64,000 nt of DNA from Closterium sp. Naga37s-1 (lineage: Eukaryota > Streptophyta > Zygnematophyceae > Desmidiales > Closteriaceae). Made by a program: the position numbers and the translations under genes. The stretch covers positions 4,050,842 to 4,114,841 of the forward strand of contig CANJKZ010000080.1 in the NCBI GenBank assembly GCA_947471745.1, in the 5' to 3' direction. Positions 1 through 11,400 of this stretch are shown piece by piece (within the stretch, counting starts at the first letter, position 1; each line of letters opens with the position of its first letter). Below the pieces are notes generated by a model, which saw only the letters and a list, made by a program, of their open reading frames with translations, did not search any database and was not told the origin of the DNA.

Positions 1-156
1 CACCACCCCTTTTCACCCCTTCCTGCCCCGTTCCAATTATCACAGATCGACACGAGCAGCATAGGTTGCTCAGTCGAAAAAAGCAAATGGTCAGAAACTG
101 TGCTCTTCAATCCTTTCTACTCACCTTCCTGCCCCTCCCTCCGCTGCCCAGCACAG

Positions 157-488
157 GTCACCTGGGTCCCAAGAGCGACGTCTACTCCTTTGGCGTGCTA
201 ATGTTTGAGCTGGTGACCGGCAGGACAGTGGCGGAGGGGGCAGAGAGGGTTGTAAACGAGTGCAAAGCACATTTCGCGCGCGGCAACCCCAGTGCCGCAG
301 AGTATATCGATCCTCGTCTAGGTAGCCAGCGCCCCGTGCGAAGCGCCCTAAGGTTGGCGACTTTGGCCCGGTTCTGCGTGCTGGAAAATCGGTCAAACCG
401 GCCAGACATAGGGAGAATATGGCGGTTGCTGAAGGTGATTGTGGAGGCGCATGAGAATGATGTTGCAAATGCGGCAGCTACAAGGTGA
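157..488 (+). CDS. Receptor-like protein kinase, last exon (3' part of gene only)
   Basis: This is the C-lobe end of a Ser/Thr receptor-like kinase (RLK/Pelle family), which would phosphorylate substrates at the plasma membrane. Right after the exon start comes KSDVYSFGVLMFELVTGR, the conserved subdomain IX block with its Asp. RPDIGRIWRLLKVI near the end is the subdomain XI Arg region. The exon starts after a pyrimidine-rich stretch and AG at 155-156, and the frame is open to TGA at 486-488. Nucleotide-binding and catalytic loop exons must lie before base 1, so the gene is cut by the window edge. The APE-like segment normally before subdomain IX is on the missing exon or degenerate. Decayed copies of this exon's last 100 bases follow immediately downstream. 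The family call is firm; the subfamily cannot be given. Confidence 0.8.
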
Positions 489-538
489 CTTGTTTTGAAA
501 CTACTCCAAACAAATGTAGCTTTGAGACGTCGCAAAAG

Positions 539-811
539 CGGTCGTACCGGCCGGACACTGGGGAAGTACAGCGTTTCCTCTCAAGGTAATGGTGCAGGCG
601 CGTGCAAATGATGTTGCAAATATTGAAGTAACTGGTGGCGGAGGCGTATGAGAATGATGCAGTGGAAGCGGCCGCTACGGTACAAGATGACTATTGAGTC
701 GACTCAATAGTCACGCAGCCGGACATTCGGAAGGTACTGGGGTACCTCAATTTGGTGGTTAAGGCATGTGAGAGTGGTGAATTGGAGGCGGCAGCTAAAG
801 CTGCAGCGTAG
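539..811 (+). pseudogene. Decayed tandem copies of the kinase 3' exon end
   Basis: Three fragments repeat the end of the preceding exon. Copy 2 (539-632) reads RSYRPDTGEVQRFL and then, after a 2-base shift, LKVMVQARANDVAN. A short fragment (635-697) reads VAEAYENDAVEAAA and ends at TGA. Copy 3 (714-811) reads QPDIRKVLGYLNLVVKACE and ends at TAG. The matching part of the real exon is RPDIGRIWRLLKVIVEAHE. The RPD-type core recurs at 399, 548 and 716, a spacing of 149 and 168 bases. Codon-level similarity is kept while frames are broken, so these look like tandem duplicates of the coding end rather than UTR. Confidence 0.65.
688..713. repeat. 26-bp perfect palindrome with core TTGAGTCGACTCAA
   Basis: The left half-site is TGACTATTGAGTC, followed directly by its exact reverse complement with no spacer. 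It lies exactly between two decayed copies of the kinase exon end (635-697 and 714-811). A related imperfect 16-bp palindrome (TTTGAGACGTCGCAAA, 521-536) sits just before copy 2. Confidence 0.9.
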
Positions 812-974
812 GAGGCGGGACAGTCAGGGTCTGTAGAAAGGGGGAATACGGAGGTTGAATGGTGGTGCAGCTGGGTCGCCAGCAGCTGTGGTGCTTTCAG
901 TACCGTGGTATATATTGTTGGCTGATATAGTTTCTGTCAACGTAGGTTTCCCTCTTGTAAGATAGCACAGCTAA

Positions 975-1159
975 GGGTACATTCCGCTGTGGACACTGTC
1001 CCAATCGATGTGTCCCAATCGAGTGTACCGCTCCGAACCGAACTAAACCAGAGACGCGAAAATTTCGAAACTAGGGTGCAATTTGGTGTAATACGATGCA
1101 GTGCGGTAGAAACGATTGAGACACTTTCGATTGGGACATGTCCAGTGCGGAATGTACCC
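975..1159. mobile_element. PIF/Harbinger-like (Tourist-type) MITE, 185 bp
   Basis: The terminal inverted repeats start GGGTACATTCCGC and end GCGGAATGTACCC. Similarity between the ends continues for about 45 bases (CCCAATCGA and TGTCCCAATCG blocks on the left, inverted on the right). Both sides are flanked by TAA (972-974 and 1160-1162), the 3-bp TWA target duplication typical of PIF/Harbinger. It is non-coding, so it would depend on a transposase made elsewhere. Confidence 0.75.
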
Positions 1160-1162
1160 TAA

Positions 1163-2198
1163 GAACACTTGGCATTGGATTGGATCCGAAAGGTGTGTAT
1201 GTTTTGGTAATTATTCTGCTATTCCGATATTGCATTCTGCAGTGGCCCTATGCATAAATTATTGGTAGCACTGGCGTTGTCTTGAAGTAGCTGAGTTGCA
1301 GCAGACATTGTACATAGGGAGAGCTAAACAAGTAGCTCAGACCACAGCACCTCTAATCTCAAACCTTTTAGCTTATCAATGAGCTATGATACCCTACAGA
1401 AGTATGATTGCCAACATTTATGCTCAGATGCGAAGTGTCATTCACTGTAGGTTATTCAGCTCTGTAGCGGAGAACAAGAATGCCTTTTCATACTGGATGC
1501 CATGTGGCTACCCTTGCAGAGCACCACGTCTCGGTATGCTGATGTGGCAGCTGGTCATGGGCTGCCTCGTGTTCTCCGATTGCTCGCTGCACCTCGCGCC
1601 TTGGATTAGCCCGAACCAGCACAAGGCGTCTAGAACTCGCCGCGTCACTCAGCCAGCACACCGTCAACATTCATCACCATGAACTCCCAAGGTGCGTGAC
1701 GTGGTGCCCCGTGATGCGTGGACCGTTGCCGGTCCGGCAATTTCGAGGGACTGAGGGGAGGAGCATTCACCCGCGATTCGCCGAAACGAACCCTTCAAAA
1801 CCCCGCTGCAAGCAATACAGATGGCAGATCACCGATTTTACACTTTCACTGCCAATCCAGCACTCCTGTGACCAATTCGTCAAAAAATGAAGTTCGTGAA
1901 TTCCATATCTTCGATTTGTTCGCCAAAGAGTTTCTCCTGAAGCTACGAGAGTGTTTTGTTCGCGATCTACCCGGTTACACGGAGTGCAGACTGTCCCTTC
2001 GGCCAAGGCTTGCCGTTGCCTACCAACCTCAATTACCTCCATATATTCTCCTCCCTGCCCTAGTTTCCATCAGCCATTCGGAGTTCCTGCCTTGTCCATA
2101 GACATTTCCCGACAACCGTGCTGCTCCGCCTCGGATTGCGCATTCCATTCTTCCGCGCTCAATCAATCGTCGTAGCCGCGCAATCCTAGCTCTCAGCC
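1163..2198. other. Intergenic region upstream of FtsH
   Basis: No gene supported. The short open frames have no recognisable domain and no coding bias. The last 150 bases before ATG 2199 are pyrimidine-rich and probably include the FtsH 5' UTR. Confidence 0.5.
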
Positions 2199-4855
2199 AT
2201 GGCGGCCCTCTCCGCTCCCGTCTCGGCGACTAAGTCCGCCCTCCTGGGCTCAGATCTCAGGGGCCAACGAATCACCGTCGCCGGCAAATCCGCGCGAGTA
2301 GTCGCTGTCCCAGCATCCCGCATCGTCGCGACCGCCGCCAGCAACCCCGACGCCGTCAGCGCCTCGAAGCGCTCCTTCCTCAAAAAGACCCTCGGCGCCG
2401 CGGCCGTCGGCCTCCCGCCGCTGGTCCTCGGCGGGAAAGCCATGGCGGAGGGGGAGCAGCAAGCGGTTGCGTCATCCCGCATGTCGTATTCGCGCTTCCT
2501 CGAATATCTCGACATGGACCGCGTTAAGAAGGTCGACCTGTACGAGAACGGCACGATCGCTATCGTGGAAGCGGTGAGCCCTGAGCTGGGCAACCGCATT
2601 CAGCGCGTGCGCGTGCAGCTGCCGGGGCTCTCCGGCGAACTCCTCGCGAAGTTCCGCGAAAATAACATTGACTTCGCCGCGCACAACCCGCAAGAGGACT
2701 CGGGCGCCGTCTTCATGAACGTTCTCGGAAACCTCGCGTTCCCGCTGCTGCTCGTCGGCGGCCTCTTCCTCCTGTCGCGGCGATCCCAAGGCATGGGCCC
2801 GGGCGGTCCGGGCGGCCCAATGGCGTTCGGGCAGTCTAAGGCGAAATTTCAGATGGAGCCGAACACGGGCGTTACCTTTAACGACGTCGCGGGAGTCGAC
2901 GAGGCGAAGCAGGATTTCATGGAGGTCGTCGAGTTCCTGAAGCGTCCGGAGCGCTTCACCGCCGTCGGAGCGCGGATTCCCAAGGGTGTGCTGCTCGTCG
3001 GCCCGCCCGGCACGGGTAAGACGCTCCTCGCGAAGGCTATTGCCGGCGAGGCCGCGGTACCGTTCTTTTCGATCTCCGGGTCGGAGTTCGTTGAGATGTT
3101 TGTCGGTGTCGGCGCGTCGCGCGTGCGCGATTTGTTCAAGAAGGCCAAGGAGAACGCTCCCTGCATCGTTTTCGTTGATGAAATCGACGCCGTTGGTCGC
3201 CAGCGTGGTACCGGAATTGGCGGCGGGAACGACGAGCGCGAGCAGACGCTGAACCAGCTTCTAACGGAGATGGACGGTTTCGAGGGCAACACGGGTGTCA
3301 TCGTTATCGCGGCGACCAATCGCGCGGATATTCTGGACGCGGCGCTGCTGCGTCCCGGGCGATTCGACCGTCAGGTGTCCGTCGACGTCCCGGATATCAA
3401 GGGACGTAAGGAGATTCTCAAGGTGCATGCGTCCAACAAGAAATTCGCAGATGACGTCAACCTCGATGTTGTCGCGGCGCGCACGCCCGGATTCAGCGGC
3501 GCGGATCTCGCGAACCTGCTGAACGAGGCTGCGATCTTGACCGGGCGGCGCGGCAAGACGGCGATCTCGTCCAAGGAGATCGACGATGCGATTGATAGGA
3601 TCGTGGCGGGTCTTGAGGGAACGGTGATGACGGACGGCAAGAGCAAGAGCCTGGTTGCCTACCACGAAGTCGGCCACGCCATCTGCGGGTGAGTTGAATC
3701 AAAACTTCTCCCAACGCCCTCACCTTTCTGTCATTCCACCCTCGCCTCCCAGGATCCTTCTCCCAACGCCTCAGCTTCCTCTCCCTTATCGCCCTCACTC
3801 TTGCCCACTGTTAAAAGCTTCCTCAAAGCGATTTCAACTAAACATTTCCCCCCCACTCCCCTCTCCCCCCTTCGTATCTCCTCAGCACGCTCACGCCCGG
3901 GCACGACGCCGTGCAGAAGGTGACGCTGGTGCCACGTGGCCAGGCGCGCGGGCTGACGTGGTTCATCCCGAACGACGACCCGTCGCTTATCTCGAAGCAG
4001 CAGATCTTTGCGCGCATCGTCGGCGCGCTGGGTGGCCGCGCCGCGGAGGAGGTGGTGTTTGGCGACGCGGAGGTGACCACGGGCGCCTCAAGCGACTTGC
4101 AGCAAGTCACTGGCATGGCCAAGCAGGTATGCCACAGTAACCTAACAGCCAGTCACTCACATGCCAGTGGCAGGCAAAGAATTGAGGAGTTCAGAGCAAT
4201 AAATGGAACACGTGAGGCGAATTGCGAGAGTATGCCGCTTGCCTCAAACAATCATCCCCCACTCCCCACCCCACAACCCTTGCTCTCCTCTCCTCTTATA
4301 TGATAACGTTATGGCCTTGGATTTTGGCTCATTCTATCTCCTCAATTCTTTGAGGCCGCTCTTTTCCGCGTCGTCTATCTCCCACCCCCCGCACCTCCCC
4401 TGCAATTGATAGCTGCCTTAGGCATGCATGTTGGCTCATGGGCTTTGAGGCATTTCTAACCCCTTCTCTTTGTCCACTCTCTCATATCCACATCCTTCAC
4501 TCCCTCTCTCCTCCCTCTCCCACAGATGGTTACTGTCTTCGGCATGTCTGACATTGGCCCATGGGCTCTCATGGACCCCGCTGGCCAGGGCGGTGACGTC
4601 ATCATGCGCATGATGGCGCGCAACAGCATGTCTGAGAAGCTCGCAGAGGACATTGACGCCGCCGTTAAATCCATCTCCGATGAGGCTTATGAGGTTGCTC
4701 TGGCGCACATCAGGAACAACCGCGAGGCGATTGATAAGATTGTGGAGGTGCTGGTTGAGAAGGAGACGCTGAGCGGGGATGAGTTCCGGGCGATCCTGTC
4801 GGAATTCACGGAGATTCCCAAGGAGAACATGAACTTCACCCCCATCACTGCCTGA
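2199..4855 (+). CDS. FTSH2: Thylakoid ATP-dependent zinc metalloprotease FtsH (type B, FTSH2/VAR2-like)
   Basis: Membrane-anchored AAA protease that degrades photodamaged D1 and other thylakoid proteins. Three exons, 2199-3688, 3886-4126 and 4526-4855, join in frame to 686 residues, close to the roughly 695 of the plant family. ATG 2199 has the context CAGCCATGG. Residues 1-60 are Ala/Ser/Thr/Arg-rich like a transit peptide. SKRSFLKK plus a hydrophobic run ending AMA (about 65-90) looks like a lumen-targeting signal. The membrane span lies near 173-193. Walker A GPPGTGKT is at 268-275 and Walker B IVFVDEID at 323-330. The second region of homology reads [19 protein letters not shown]. Zinc-binding HEVGH is at 489-493. 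Intron 1 interrupts the Gly codon after HEVGHAIC (donor GTGAGT) and intron 2 follows MAKQ. All catalytic residues are intact. FTSH8 is the close alternative name. Confidence 0.95.
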
Positions 4856-5213
4856 AGAGGAGTTTTTGAAGAGGATTTACTGGTGGCAGCAGCTGCTGCT
4901 TGTGAACTGCTTCTGGGCATGGTTTTGTGAATTTATCCTGGTGGCAGCTTTAGGTTAGGTTATTTTAATACCTTTGTCAGTACATTGTGCGTTTGTACCT
5001 GTTTGACCTGTACATTCTGCTCGGAATCTTCCATTATTGGTGTTATTCCCAACCATGATTCCTAAGTTCTGGGCTTAAAATATTCCCACACAGCTGAACC
5101 ACGGTTCCTTCCTTCAGTCATTGACAAATTCTGAACGTTCTTTCCTTGCTCAGTAAACACTAATTATCCTTTCAATTTCTATCTGCCCGAATTCAAGGAA
5201 AAGGTGGTGTGTA
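4856..5213 (+). other. FtsH 3' UTR and spacer
   Basis: T-rich non-coding DNA after the FtsH stop, probably its 3' UTR. It runs up to the poly(T) that marks the 3' end of the minus-strand retrotransposon. No other feature seen. Confidence 0.5.
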
Positions 5214-5402
5214 TTTTTTTTTTTTTTTTTTTTGAAAACGCAGCCTCAAGAACACCCCAGTAGAACAGCACATAAGGAACCCCAAAAGACACCCCAACTA
5301 GATACCCCCAATGAGACACCCCAACGAGACACCCCAACGAGACACCCCAACAATACGCCCCATCTAACCAAACCCCCCACCCCCCTCACCTAAACCCACC
5401 CT

Positions 5403-8400
5403 CTAAACCCGCATGTCCACCAAATAGGGCGCATCCGCCCACGGAGCATCCCATCCCATCTCCTCCTCAAAATCCTCCCGCTCCACCGAAACAGCCTCTG
5501 GGCCTCTCATCATCGACGCCGCGCGCAACAAGATCACACGCGCCTGAGCCCGCTGCAAAGCCACACCTATGGCCGCTTTAAGTGATCCAAGCAAGTAAGC
5601 CGAGAAACCTTTCCCCGTAGCTCTCGCCGCCCCTTTCGTCTTCGCTACCTCAATCTGCGCGTCGCCCTGTTTCTTAAGCCACCGCCCAAAACTCCCCCCC
5701 AGGCAACCCCATGTCTCAGCAATGAGAGGTGTAAACTGCACTCCCCTATGTCGCTGCAGAAGCAATTTGTAGTCCGCCGCCTTCCGCTTTTCCCTCTCTC
5801 TAGCGGCAAAACCCACTTTGCGACCAATCTGTCCATGGTGCTGCGCGGACAACGAGATAGGGTCCACCACACTAACCTCCAGCGCATGCTCCTCCCCCTC
5901 CCTCAGTCTCCGCACCGCCACATCCACCCTCTTCCCTGGCAGCAACGTGTCGTCTTCCATGGTCACGACCCCACCCGCCCCTTTAGCTATCTTCGCCACC
6001 ACAAACTTAACCGCGTCGTGAACACGAGAAGGTGCGTACTGGTACTTGCAGCGAAGGGCATGATGCGGGTCAGAGGGATCAGCAAACTCAAACCCACACG
6101 CGCACTTGCCGGCGACTATCAGCTGCTGTATGGGGAGGCCTAGGCGCATGGACGCACATATGCTCCACTCGGCTGCGGTGAAGGTAGCCTCTTCGTGCGA
6201 AGGGACGGCGGAGACCCACGCCCCTGCCCCCGGGCCCTGAAGGGATGTCAAACGGGCCATGGTGGCGTCGTCGTGGGCCATACCCCGAAGAGTCTGCAGA
6301 CTCTCAACCGCTAGGCGACGGTGTTGTGTGGGGAAAAGCAGCACAGGGGGGTCAGCGGTGCATAAGGCTAGGGGTGGCATCTCCTGCCTGACCGACTGTG
6401 GCAGCAGCTCCACTGCTCTCGCAAACCAAGGATCCAGCAAGGTCGTAGCCTCGGGCGTGCGGAAAAACTCCTCAAACATCCGTTCCTCCCCTGCCACCCC
6501 CATCCGAGCCACATCGCTCACTGCCTGGCACCAACCACATGCGTACGACAGAGGGCTAAGGTCAGCTGCAGATCGAATGCCAAACCCTCCAAGTCTGGCT
6601 GGAAGGTGCAGCTGTAGACGGGCCATCTGCGACCTTGCCGAATCATGATCCCAGGTGCTATCTGGAAACAGCTGCTCAAAACAATCCTCAAGCTTCGTGT
6701 CCCAGTCGCGGAAAGCCTCCACAACCTCAGGCCGTGGAGGCATCGTCCTTGTGAGGTAAATCGGGCGCGCTGACACTGCGATCGCCAGCAGATGGGACGC
6801 AATCTGTGGGTGGTCGAGCAAAGGAAGCCAAGGGACAGGTGCATGCAGCTGCATCAGCCGGCCTCGCAAGCTGGCCACCTCCCACTCCTCCTCCCCAATA
6901 GGAACCCCCACTACGGTGAGCCCCGTCCATGTTTGCTGCATGCCGGGCGGGACGGTCTCGTTCCTCTCCTCTCCCTCCTGGTCCACCCCTCGCTCCCAAA
7001 GCTTGCACTTATGCGGCTGCACCTCTAGACCAAGCCCGCCCAGTCGTTCCCGCAAGACCTCATAAGCTGCTAGCACCCGCTCCCTAGGCCCCAAGATGTA
7101 CGTATCATCGGCGTAGCTGAGAAAGAGTAGGTCGGCGAATTCTTGTTTGGTGGGCTCCATAACCAGCTGCTGTGTGAACGCGAACAGAAACGGCCCCAAT
7201 GGGTCCCCTTGCCTCGATCCTCGCTCTGAAGCCAAAGCTTCGACGAAGGGGCCCGCACGGAGGTAGAGGTCGCTAGGAGTGCCGTAGAAGACACGCAGGA
7301 ATGGGATCAAACCCGCAAAAGGCGACTGTCGAAGTCCTTCAAACATTTCCCGCCGATGGAAGGAGTTGAAAGCATTCGCCACATCAATTTGAAGCGCGCA
7401 CCATGACGGGTGAGTAGATATGGCAGAACGAAAGGAATGTGCGAGGACTTCCACTCCCGACCTGGATCCGACTCCTAGCTGGTTACACGGCGCAAAGTGC
7501 GACATCATCTTCGGCCGAAGCACGATGCATAGGGCCCGAGATAGTATGCGGGGGAGCACCTCGCCTATAGCCACCGGGCGAACGTCACCATTCGGCTTCG
7601 ACAGGCCCACAAGGTTGGACGCAGTGAGCCAGGGTCGCACGCGCTCCGCTACCTCTCCCTTGGTCCACTGGGTGAAGACTCCTAGCAGGTGAGGCAGGTA
7701 TGCGGGCTCAGAGAGAAAAGTGTCGCGCAGGTGCTCCGTCACCCACCCCGACGGTCCTGGTGCCGACGCCCTAGCCGCAGAGTGGATCGCCTGACCAAGT
7801 ACCTCCACTGAGAGCTGCGGGATAAGGGAAGGCTCAACTATCTCCTCCTGCAACCACTCCGGAAAGGCGGTCTCGCTCGATGGGTGTTTCGCTCGCAGCG
7901 CGTCCACCATGTGCTGAGAGGGCTGAGCAATGCTACCGGCAGTAAGACACGTCAAACCCCGACTCCATTCTCCCGCTTTGCACCTTGTGCGGCAGCGAGC
8001 CAGGCGCACCGCATCAGGATCATGCTCGGGGGGGGTGAAGGACAAAGGACGCGCCGCAGGTTGCATTACCGCCACCGCCAACTCAAACAGCTCCCGCCAC
8101 TCCCCGACCCAAAACTTCTCCAACCGCTCCCTGATTGCCGCCCTATGCCCCTGGCCTTGCCCAGTTGGCATCCCCAAGATAAGACGAGGGAAGGCCAAAA
8201 AGACCAAGGACGCCGCCTCGTCTGCTGCCTTTAACTGTAGCCGCTTCAGGACACAAGACAGTGCATCAAGCACCCCCAATCTAGCGCGCTGTGGGATACG
8301 ACGCATGATTCTCCCTGGCACCAATTCGATCCCAAAAAACGACTCCCAGTCCCATGTAGGAACTGCGGCCCATACCTCTTCACTGATATCACGTGGTGGC

Positions 8401-11400
8401 GGGGGTTCGCCGTCCGAGTCATCTGTGACGTCGCGGGTCAACCCAAGCGCCTGAGCACGACGCTGGGCGTCCGCTGCCCTGCAGGCCGACATATGGCGTG
8501 TGGCCTTTCCTCTCTCCATGAACGTGCGATAACAGGTTTCGCACGGAATGCGGGGCGGGGGTGTCAATGTAGGGTCTGGGTGCTCCTCTCCACTCGAACA
8601 CGCCGGCAAGACCCTCCTGCTAGACTCCGTCTCCATGCCCCCCTCTAACGGCCTTGCAAGCTCCATCCCTCCGCACTGCAGCTGCTGCTGCCCTCCGCTC
8701 TGCAACTGCTGCTGCCCTTCGCTCTGCAATTGCCGTTGCCCTCCGCTCTGCAGCTCCTGCTGCCCTCCGCTCTGCAGCTGCTGCCCTCCGCTCTGCAGCT
8801 GCTGCTGCCCTCCGCTCTGCAGCTGCTGCTGCCCTCCGCTCTGCAGCTGCTGCTGCCCTCCGCTCTGCAGCTGCTGCTGCCCTCCGCTCTGCAGCTGCTG
8901 CTGCCCTCCGCTCTGCAGCTCCCGCTGCCCTCCGCTCGGCAGCTGCTGCTGCCCTCCGCTCTGCAGCTGCTGCTGCCCTCCGCTCTGCAGCTGCTGCTGC
9001 CCTCCGCTCTGCAGCTCCTGCTGCCCTCCGCTCTGCAGCTGCTGCTGCCCTCCGCTCTGCAGCTGCTGCTGCCCTCCGCTCGGCAGCTGGTGCCCTCCGC
9101 TCTGCAGCTGCTGCTGCCCTCCGCTCGGCAGCTGCTGCTGCCCTCCGCTCTGCAGCTGCAGCTGCCCTCCGCTCGGCAACTGCTGCTGCCCTCCGCTCTG
9201 CAGCTGCTGCTGCTCTCCGCTCGGCAGCTGCTGCTGCCCTCCGCTCTGCAGCTGCTGCAGTTTGGTTGCCCGTCGCCTCCGGCCCCGGCCCCGCGCTCGG
9301 GGCCTTTCCGCTTGGTCCGGGGAATCAGGGTTGGCATTCTCCCCCTCCATGGGGCTTGATTCCAGCTCATCGGTGCAAGCCTCGTCCGCCATCTCCACAT
9401 CCAACACCCAAACCGGCTCTTGCTGCCCTCCGCTCTGCAGCTGCTGCTGCCCTCCGCTCTGCAGCTCCCGCTGCCCTCCGCTCGGCAGCTGCTGCTGCCC
9501 TCCGCTCTGCAGCTGCTGCTGCCCTCCGCTCTGCAGCTGCTGCTGCCCTCCGCTCTGCAGCTCCTGCTGCCCTTCGCTCTGCAGCTCCTGCTGCCCTCCG
9601 CTCTGCAGCTGCCGCTGCCCTCCACTCGGCAGCTGCCGCTGCCCTCCGCTCGGCAGCTCCTGCTGCCCTCCGCTCTGCAGCTGCTGCTGCCCTCCGCTCG
9701 GCAGCTGCTGTTGCCCTCCGCTCTGCAGCTCCTGCTGCCCTCCGCTCTGCAGCTCCTGCTGCCCTCCGCTCTGCAGCTCCTGCTGCCCTCCGCTCTGCAG
9801 CTCCTGCTGCCCTCCGCTCTGCAGCTGCTGCTGCCCTCCGCTCGGCAGCTGCTGCTGCCCTCCGCTCGGCAGCTGCTGCTGCCCTCCGCTCTGCAGCTGC
9901 TGCTGCCCTCCGCTCGGCAGCTGCTGCTGCCCTCCGCTCTGCAGCTGCTGCTGCCCTCCGCTCGGCAGCTGCTGCTGCCCTCCGCTCTGCAGCTGCTGCT
10001 GCCCTCCACTCGGCAGCTGCTGCTGCCCTCCGCTCTACAGCTGCTGCTGCCCTCCGCTCGGCAGCTACTGCTGCCCTCCGCTCTGCAGCTGCTGCAGTTT
10101 GGTTGCCCGTCGCCTCCGGCCCCGGCCCCGCGCTCGGGGCCTTTCCGCTTGGTCCGGGGAATCAGGGTTGGCATCCTCCCCCTCCATTGGGCTTGATTCC
10201 AGCTCATCGGTGCAAGCCTCGTTCGCCATCTCCACATCCAACACCCAAACCGGCTCTTGCTGCCCTCCGCTCCGCAGCTGCTGCTGCCCTCCGCTCTGCA
10301 GCTCCCGCTGCCCTCCGCTCGGCAGCTGCTGCTGCCCTCCGCTCTGCAGCTGCTGCTGCCCTCCGCTCTGCAGCTGCTGCTGCCCTCCGCTCTGCAGCTC
10401 CTGCTGCCCTTCGCTCTGCAGCTCCTGCTGCCCTCCGCTCTGCAGCTGCCGCTGCCCTCCACTCGGCAGCTGCCGCTGCCCTCCGCTCGGCAGCTCCTGC
10501 TGCCCTCCGCTCTGCAGCTGCTGCTGCCCTCCGCTCGGCAGCTGCTGTTGCCCTCCGCTCTGCTGCTCCTGCTGCCCTCCGCTCTGCAGCACCTGCTGCC
10601 CTCCGCTCTGCAGCTCCTGCTGCCCTCCGCTCTGCAGCTCCTGCTGCCCTCCGCTCTGCAGCTCCTGCTGCCCTCCGCTCTGCAGCTGCTGCTGCCCTCC
10701 GCTCGGCAGCTGCTGCTGCCCTCCGCTCGGCAGCTGCTGCTGCCCTCCGCTCTGCAGCTGCTGCTGCCCTCCGCTCGGCAGCTGCTGCTGCCCTCCGCTC
10801 TGCAGCTGCTGCTGCCCTCCGCTCGGCAGCTGCTGCTGCCCTCCGCTCTGCAGCTGCTGCTGCCCTCCGCTCGGCAGCTGCTGCTGCCCTCCGCTCTGCA
10901 GCTGCTGCTGCCCTCCGCTCGGCAGCTGCTGCTGCCCTCCGCTCTGCAGCTGCTGCAGTTTGGTTGCCCGTCGCCTCCGGCCCCGGCCCCGCGCTCGGGG
11001 CCTTTCCGCTTGGTCCGGGGAATCAGGGTTGGCATTCTCCCCCTCCATGGGGCTTGATTCCAGCTCATCGGTGCAAGCCTCGTCCGCCATCTCCACATCC
11101 AACACCCAAACCGGCTCTTGCTGCCCTCCGCTCTGCAGCTGCTGCTGCCCTCCGCTCTGCAGCTCCCGCTGCCCTCCGCTCGGCAGCTGCTGCTGCCCTC
11201 CGCTCTGCAGCTGCTGCTGCCCTCCGCTCTGCAGCTGCTGCTGCCCTCCGCTCTGCAGCTCGTGCTGCCCTTCGCTCTGCAGCTCCTGCTGCCCTCCGCT
11301 CTGCAGCTGCCGCTGCCCTCCACTCGGCAGCTGCCGCTGCCCTCCGCTCGGCAGCTCCTGCTGCCCTCCGCTCTGCAGCTGCTGCTGCCCTCCGCTCGGC

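Noticed and set aside
1386..2101. Several 60-130-codon frames upstream of FtsH
   Set aside because: No recognisable domain, overlapping in different frames, atypical composition; likely chance.
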